The translations under genes and the position numbers were made by a program. From Mesobacillus persicus (GTDB lineage: Bacteria; Bacillota; Bacilli; Bacillales; Cytobacillaceae): a stretch of 64,000 bases of DNA. Positions 60,389 through 64,000 of the stretch are shown piece after piece. Location of the stretch: positions 248,001-312,000 of the forward strand of contig NZ_FOBW01000001.1 of the NCBI RefSeq assembly GCF_900109925.1. Direction: 5' to 3'. Below the pieces are notes generated by a model. That model did not search any database, was not told the DNA's origin, and was given only the letters and a program-made list of their open reading frames with translations. How positions within the stretch are numbered: position 1 is the stretch's first letter; the number at the start of each line of letters is the position of its first letter.

Positions 60389-61309
60389 TTAACTAAGAAT
60401 TCCACTCTCCACATGTAATCGCCTCATCTTCGTATCTAGCATGGCGGTTACATTTAATGGGATAGCAAAATTCGGAGAGCAATGACCTATCTGAAAGCCT
60501 CTTAACGCAGGCCTATTGCTTAACCTAACATAATGATTAATCACTTCTTCAAGCGTCAACGATGGCCCTGACTCTGCGACACAATGATTGAAATCGCCAA
60601 AAACAATTCCTGCTGAGGACTGAAGTTTGCCAGCCATGTATAGTTGGTTTAGCATACGATCAATCACACGAGGTTGTTCACTAATTTCCTCAATAAATAA
60701 TATCTTCCCTTTTGTTTCGATTTCAAACCTAGTTCCTAGTGAACTTGTGATTAAAGATAAGTTCCCGCCAACAAGTGGGCCAACAGCGATCCCATTAACA
60801 ATCGGCTCAAGAGTCGAAATCTGCTCTGTGTATTCAATCGGGCTGGGTGAAAAAAGTTGGCTAAAAGATAGCTTTGTTATCAGGTCCACCTCTTCCTCAC
60901 CCAGGTCTGAGGCAATCATAGGTCCGTGAAAAGTAACGAGATCTGTTAGTTGGGTAATGGCTAGATGTAAAAAAGTAATATCACTATAGCCCCAAAAAAT
61001 CTTTGGGTTTTCCTTAATCAATTGATAATCAATCATCGAGGCGATTCGCGCTGTTCCATACCCACCCCGAGCACAAAAAATCGCACTTATTTCCTTGTCT
61101 CTGAACATGGAATGTAAGTCTTCTACTCGCTCTTCATCCGTACCAGCAAGGTAGCCTTGTTGATTAAAAACATGATTTCCGAGTTTTATGTTTAAGCCTA
61201 ATTGATTGAGAAAAATAAGGCCCTTTTCTAGTTTCTCGGGCTGTGGCGTCCCAGCAGGAGCAATGACTCCAACGGTATCTCCTTTTTGTAGTCTTTTTGG
61301 TTTTATCAT
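60389..61309 (-). CDS. S66 family LD-carboxypeptidase (LdcA/MccF-like)
   Basis: A 306-residue serine peptidase of family S66. RLQKGDTVGVIAPAGTPQP at the start, CARGGYGTARI (about 78-88), the nucleophile Ser in FWGYSDITFLHL (about residue 111), HGPMIASDLG, GPLVGGNLSLITSSLGT, ILFIEEISEQPRVIDRML (catalytic Glu) and GHCSPNFAIPLN (catalytic His). It cleaves L,D-peptide bonds of murein fragments or detoxifies microcin-like compounds. No other murein recycling gene is beside it. GGAGGGACCCCC precedes the ATG. Single gene. Confidence 0.9.
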   Translation of the reverse strand: MIKPKRLQKGDTVGVIAPAGTPQPEKLEKGLIFLNQLGLNIKLGNHVFNQQGYLAGTDEERVEDLHSMFRDKEISAIFCARGGYGTARIASMIDYQLIKENPKIFWGYSDITFLHLAITQLTDLVTFHGPMIASDLGEEEVDLITKLSFSQLFSPSPIEYTEQISTLEPIVNGIAVGPLVGGNLSLITSSLGTRFEIETKGKILFIEEISEQPRVIDRMLNQLYMAGKLQSSAGIVFGDFNHCVAESGPSLTLEEVINHYVRLSNRPALRGFQIGHCSPNFAIPLNVTAMLDTKMRRLHVESGILS

Positions 61310-61507
61310 CTGGGGGTCCCTCCTATTCAGAGGTAATCTATGATGGAATCATGCTTTTATGACAAATTGGGTAAATCCAGGGGAGTATCATTAAAAATGG
61401 TATGACCCAATCGGTACAAGCATATAGTTTAGAAGGAGTGAGCTGCGGTTTTCTTTCGATTCTTCAATGCAATAGAAGGTAAAAAAAGATGGAGGTGAGA
61501 AAATTAC

Positions 61508-61813
61508 GTGCGGACCTTTATTCCTTTAGGACTGTTTTTCATTTTACTATTAGGAGTCATCGAATTAACGATAAATGAGGTATTGGAGTCCTCTTCTGAT
61601 GGAGCGGTTATGGTTAGTTCGTTTAAAGATGAGTCAGAGCTCCAAAATGAAGTAATTCCCTCTTTAGAGATGTTTCTCGTAAGCCAAGAGGATGAGGGCA
61701 AGGAGATTCTTGAAACGTATAGAGAGTACGAAGTGTACTACAATGAAAATGGTGAAGTGGAAAGAAAAGAGCCGACCTCACATTATGAATACATCCGTTA
61801 TAAAAAATACTAA
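61508..61813 (+). CDS. small membrane-anchored protein, unknown
   Basis: A 101-residue protein with an N-terminal hydrophobic segment (FIPLGLFFILLLGVIELTI, residues 4-22) and a very acidic soluble part (EVLESSSDGAVMVSSFKDES, then EDEGKEILETYREYEVYYN and KEPTSHYEYIRYKKY). It is probably anchored with the tail outside the cell. No family recognised. GATGGAGGTGAG lies upstream of the GTG at 61508. A bidirectional terminator follows. High acidic content and Tyr-rich tail are distinctive but not diagnostic. Confidence 0.6.
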   Translation: MRTFIPLGLFFILLLGVIELTINEVLESSSDGAVMVSSFKDESELQNEVIPSLEMFLVSQEDEGKEILETYREYEVYYNENGEVERKEPTSHYEYIRYKKY

Positions 61814-61838
61814 GTCTTACAAAGAATGAATAGTTAAA

Positions 61839-61872
61839 GAAGCACGGCCTCCTAATGAAGGCCGTGCTTTTC
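61839..61872. terminator. bidirectional terminator
   Basis: AAGCACGGCCT, loop CCTAATGA, AGGCCGTGCTT, TTCTT. A perfect 11-bp stem between convergent genes. Confidence 0.9.
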
Positions 61873-61882
61873 TTAACTCTAT

Positions 61883-63244
61883 TTACGCGATCACACCAGC
61901 AAAAAACTCATCATATAATGCTTGGACCGCTTTCTTTTCATCGGTCTCATTGACACCGAACATCATACTGACCTCAGATGATCCTTGGTTGATCATTTCA
62001 ATATTAACTCCGCTGGTAGCAAGGGCTTTTGCAGCTCTTGCCATAGTCCCTACATTGCAACGCATTCCTTCACCAACGACCATAATTAGGCTTAGGTTGT
62101 GCTGTATTTTCACTTCATCTGCCTGCAACTCATTTTTAATCCGCTGCAAGATATCTTGTTCAAACACAAAATTCATTTGTCCTTGGTTTAAAATAATCGA
62201 GATATCATCAATACCTGAAGGCAAATGCTCGTAGGATAGCTCGTATTCTTCTAAAATCTGCAGGAGTTTCCGGCCGAAACCAATTTCTCGATTCATTAGA
62301 TATTTGCTTACATAAATGCTGCAAAATCCTTTATCACTGGCAATTCCGATTACAGGACCATTTTCATTTTTACGCTTATTTACAATCCTTGTCCCTGGTG
62401 CAGTTGGGTTATTGGTATTGCGAACATGTACAGGAATACCTGCATGAAAAGCCGGCATAAGGGCTTCATCGTGAAAAACTGAAAATCCAGCGTAGGAAAG
62501 TTCACGCATTTCGCGATAAGTTAGCTCGCGAATTTCTTTCGGATTTTGCACGATACCAGGGTTTACTGAACAGACTGCATCCACATCAGTGAAATTTTCA
62601 TACACATCTGCTTTTACGCCGTTGGCTAAAATCGAACCTGTTATATCTGAACCACTTCGGGAGAAGGTAACAATATCCCCGTCCTTCGTATAACCGAAAA
62701 ATCCTGGAATAATTAAAATGCCTGGTTTGTTCCTAAGCTCGTATAAATTATCATACGTTTCAGGAAGGACCTGAGCATGACCAGGTTCATCACTTACAAG
62801 TAGTCCAGCATCCTTCGGGTTAACATATTGAGCGTCTACTCCTCTGGATTGAAAATAGGCGGCAACCAGTTTGGCGTTATTATCCTCGCCACTTGCCTTA
62901 ACAGATTCCATAAAATGCTCACGACTTTTTGAGCGATCTGCCAATAGCTTAAGCAAATCATCTGTAATAATTTCAACAATCTCCTCAGTAAGCCCTAGTT
63001 CGTTTGCAATTGCGGTGTATCTTTGGATGACGGCATCAAAAAACTCGCCACCCTCACCCGTTTCCATCACATGCTCTCCACAAGCAATTAAAAGGTCCGT
63101 CACTTTAATGTCGTCAGGATACCTTTTACCTGGTGCAGAAACAACGACTACTTTTCTTTCTTGATCTGAAGTTATGATATTAAATACTTTTTCTACCTGC
63201 TCACCGGAGGCTAAAGAAGAGCCCCCAAATTTAACGACTTTCAT
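61883..63244 (-). CDS. aspartate kinase (class with two ACT domains)
   Basis: A 453-residue monofunctional aspartokinase. MKVVKFGGSSLASGEQV (kinase signature), PGFFGYTKDGDIVTFSRSGSDITGSILAN and YENFTDVDAVCSVNP belong to the catalytic domain; two ACT domains lie at the C-terminus (about 300-450, GFCSIYVSKYLMNREIGF and LIMVVGEGMRCNVGTMARAA). It makes aspartyl phosphate for lysine, threonine and methionine. Length and start match B. subtilis aspartokinase III (YclM/ThrD). I see no lysine riboswitch in the short upstream region, in agreement with the threonine-linked type. AGGATG-type site GGAGGATGAAA precedes the ATG. Confidence 0.92.
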   Translation of the reverse strand: MKVVKFGGSSLASGEQVEKVFNIITSDQERKVVVVSAPGKRYPDDIKVTDLLIACGEHVMETGEGGEFFDAVIQRYTAIANELGLTEEIVEIITDDLLKLLADRSKSREHFMESVKASGEDNNAKLVAAYFQSRGVDAQYVNPKDAGLLVSDEPGHAQVLPETYDNLYELRNKPGILIIPGFFGYTKDGDIVTFSRSGSDITGSILANGVKADVYENFTDVDAVCSVNPGIVQNPKEIRELTYREMRELSYAGFSVFHDEALMPAFHAGIPVHVRNTNNPTAPGTRIVNKRKNENGPVIGIASDKGFCSIYVSKYLMNREIGFGRKLLQILEEYELSYEHLPSGIDDISIILNQGQMNFVFEQDILQRIKNELQADEVKIQHNLSLIMVVGEGMRCNVGTMARAAKALATSGVNIEMINQGSSEVSMMFGVNETDEKKAVQALYDEFFAGVIA

Positions 63245-63394
63245 TTTTCATCCTCCGCTATAGTTTTGTTTTCCATTATACCTTTAACTTTCAAAGATGC
63301 AAGAATTTTCCCTTTTGTTAGAAGAATTAAACTAAAATGAACATTACAAAGTTAAGTCAATATAAAGTACTGAACCGAGTACTAGGTATAAAAA

Positions 63395-64000
63395 CTATTC
63401 TATTGCGGTTACTTTGAGAAAATGCGTTAGAATTCTAGCAGTGAGCCCCCATATTACATGTCCATCATAGGAATAGAAATATTCATCCATATGTCTTGTT
63501 TGCCAATTATAGTTCTCGCCACCAACAATCAAGTCAAAAGGAAACCCATCTTCTGGCTGGACTTCGAAATGAATCTTATATCGGTCGGGCTCCGTTTCTT
63601 TTAGGTAAGAAAGAGGGACTGTGAAAACCTCGCCGACTTCGTCTGGATTAGGTTGAAGTTTATCGATGTCTTCAATGATTCCAACAAATGGATAGATAAT
63701 TGTGCCGAATGCGGAAACCATGTAATCTAGTGGAATAACATCGGAAATGTCGGTTTCATGGATTCCAAGTTCTTCGGTTGTTTCCCTGATAGCACATTGT
63801 CTCTCATCAAAGTCATTTTTATCTAACTTCCCTCCAGGAAAACACACTTCGTTTGGTTGTCTGCGCATGTGACTCGCCCTTACTTCAAATAAAACATGCG
63901 TTTCTCCATCTTTTTCTACAAGGGGCAAAAGGACAGAAACTTTAAAAAAATCCTCTTCCCCGAGGATACCCGGCTTTCTGCCTTTTAGTTTGTTTAGGAT
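63395..64000 (-). CDS. NUDIX hydrolase, CoA diphosphatase type (5' end outside the window)
   Basis: The frame runs off the window end, with 201 residues seen. It begins ILNKLKGRKPGILGEEDFFK and so lacks only a handful of N-terminal residues. FEVRASHMRRQPNEVCFPGGK is the CoA-pyrophosphatase (UPF0035) signature, followed by the NUDIX box GGKLDKNDFDERQCAIRETT, then EELGI. It hydrolyses CoA or acyl-CoA to 4'-phosphopantetheine and 3',5'-ADP, as YeaB/NudL. An internal ATG or GTG would cut into the domain, so the true start lies beyond 64000. No terminator found before the aspartokinase gene on the same strand. Confidence 0.88.
   Translation of the reverse strand: MLNKLKGRKPGILGEEDFFKVSVLLPLVEKDGETHVLFEVRASHMRRQPNEVCFPGGKLDKNDFDERQCAIRETTEELGIHETDISDVIPLDYMVSAFGTIIYPFVGIIEDIDKLQPNPDEVGEVFTVPLSYLKETEPDRYKIHFEVQPEDGFPFDLIVGGENYNWQTRHMDEYFYSYDGHVIWGLTARILTHFLKVTAIE

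Noticed and set aside
63245-63394. Lysine riboswitch ahead of the aspartokinase gene
   Set aside because: Only about 150 bases separate it from the NUDIX gene and none of the conserved lysine riboswitch stems is visible.

Overview
The window looks like chromosome of a spore-forming Bacillaceae (low-to-moderate GC Firmicute). AGGAGG-type ribosome binding sites precede most genes, TTG and GTG starts are common, and there are small acid-soluble spore protein genes (sspO, sspP, sspN, tlp). Gene content and order closely match the Bacillus subtilis block sspP-sspO-citB-yneN-sspN-tlp-yneP-yneQ-yneR-plsY-yneT-parE-parC-alsT. No rRNA, tRNA, insertion sequence, prophage module or CRISPR array was recognised.

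Layout. 1-10.5 kb is accessory: a Hol_Tox-type small membrane toxin; scrambled remains of a CIC-type chloride channel gene; a DUF421 protein; two tiny hydrophilic proteins; a D-2-hydroxyacid dehydrogenase; a phosphatase / EEP hydrolase / VTT membrane protein run; a membrane molybdopterin oxidoreductase; and an HTH-LAGLIDADG gene plus a two-repeat ribbon-helix-helix-like gene behind a LexA-type box. 10.5-37.9 kb is the conserved backbone: staygreen protein, AGCS symporter, parC/parE, subtilisin-like protease, HelD, CoA-binding protein, PlsY, spore genes, a double AAA+ ATPase, purine permease and aconitase. 37.9-51.7 kb holds selenium genes (selA, a SelW/Rdx-like selenoprotein, selD, and a PhnD/PhnC/PhnE-type transporter resembling the predicted selenate importer) mixed with threonine catabolism (Tdh/Kbl), PssA, an AbrB-type regulator and an ABC-F protein. 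51.7-64 kb carries an HD protein, a 1140-residue membrane protein, a 1.2-kb non-coding stretch with a DnaA-box cluster and a palindromic repeat array, then SDR, GNAT, nitrilase-family, S66 peptidase, aspartokinase and a NUDIX gene cut by the window end.

How the genes work together. The strongest theme is selenocysteine use. Three genes contain an in-frame UGA exactly where the family has Cys/Sec: HesB-like (23580-23867, minus), SelW-like (40370-40606, minus) and SelD (40741-41793). selA and a candidate selenium-oxyanion ABC importer lie in the same window; selB and the Sec tRNA were not seen. A second theme is DNA damage control: a perfect GAAC-N4-GTTC LexA box overlaps the promoter of the HTH-LAGLIDADG gene, and a one-mismatch copy of the same 12-mer lies upstream of parE-parC. 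All functional calls come from reading the translations and recalling family motifs; no database search was possible.
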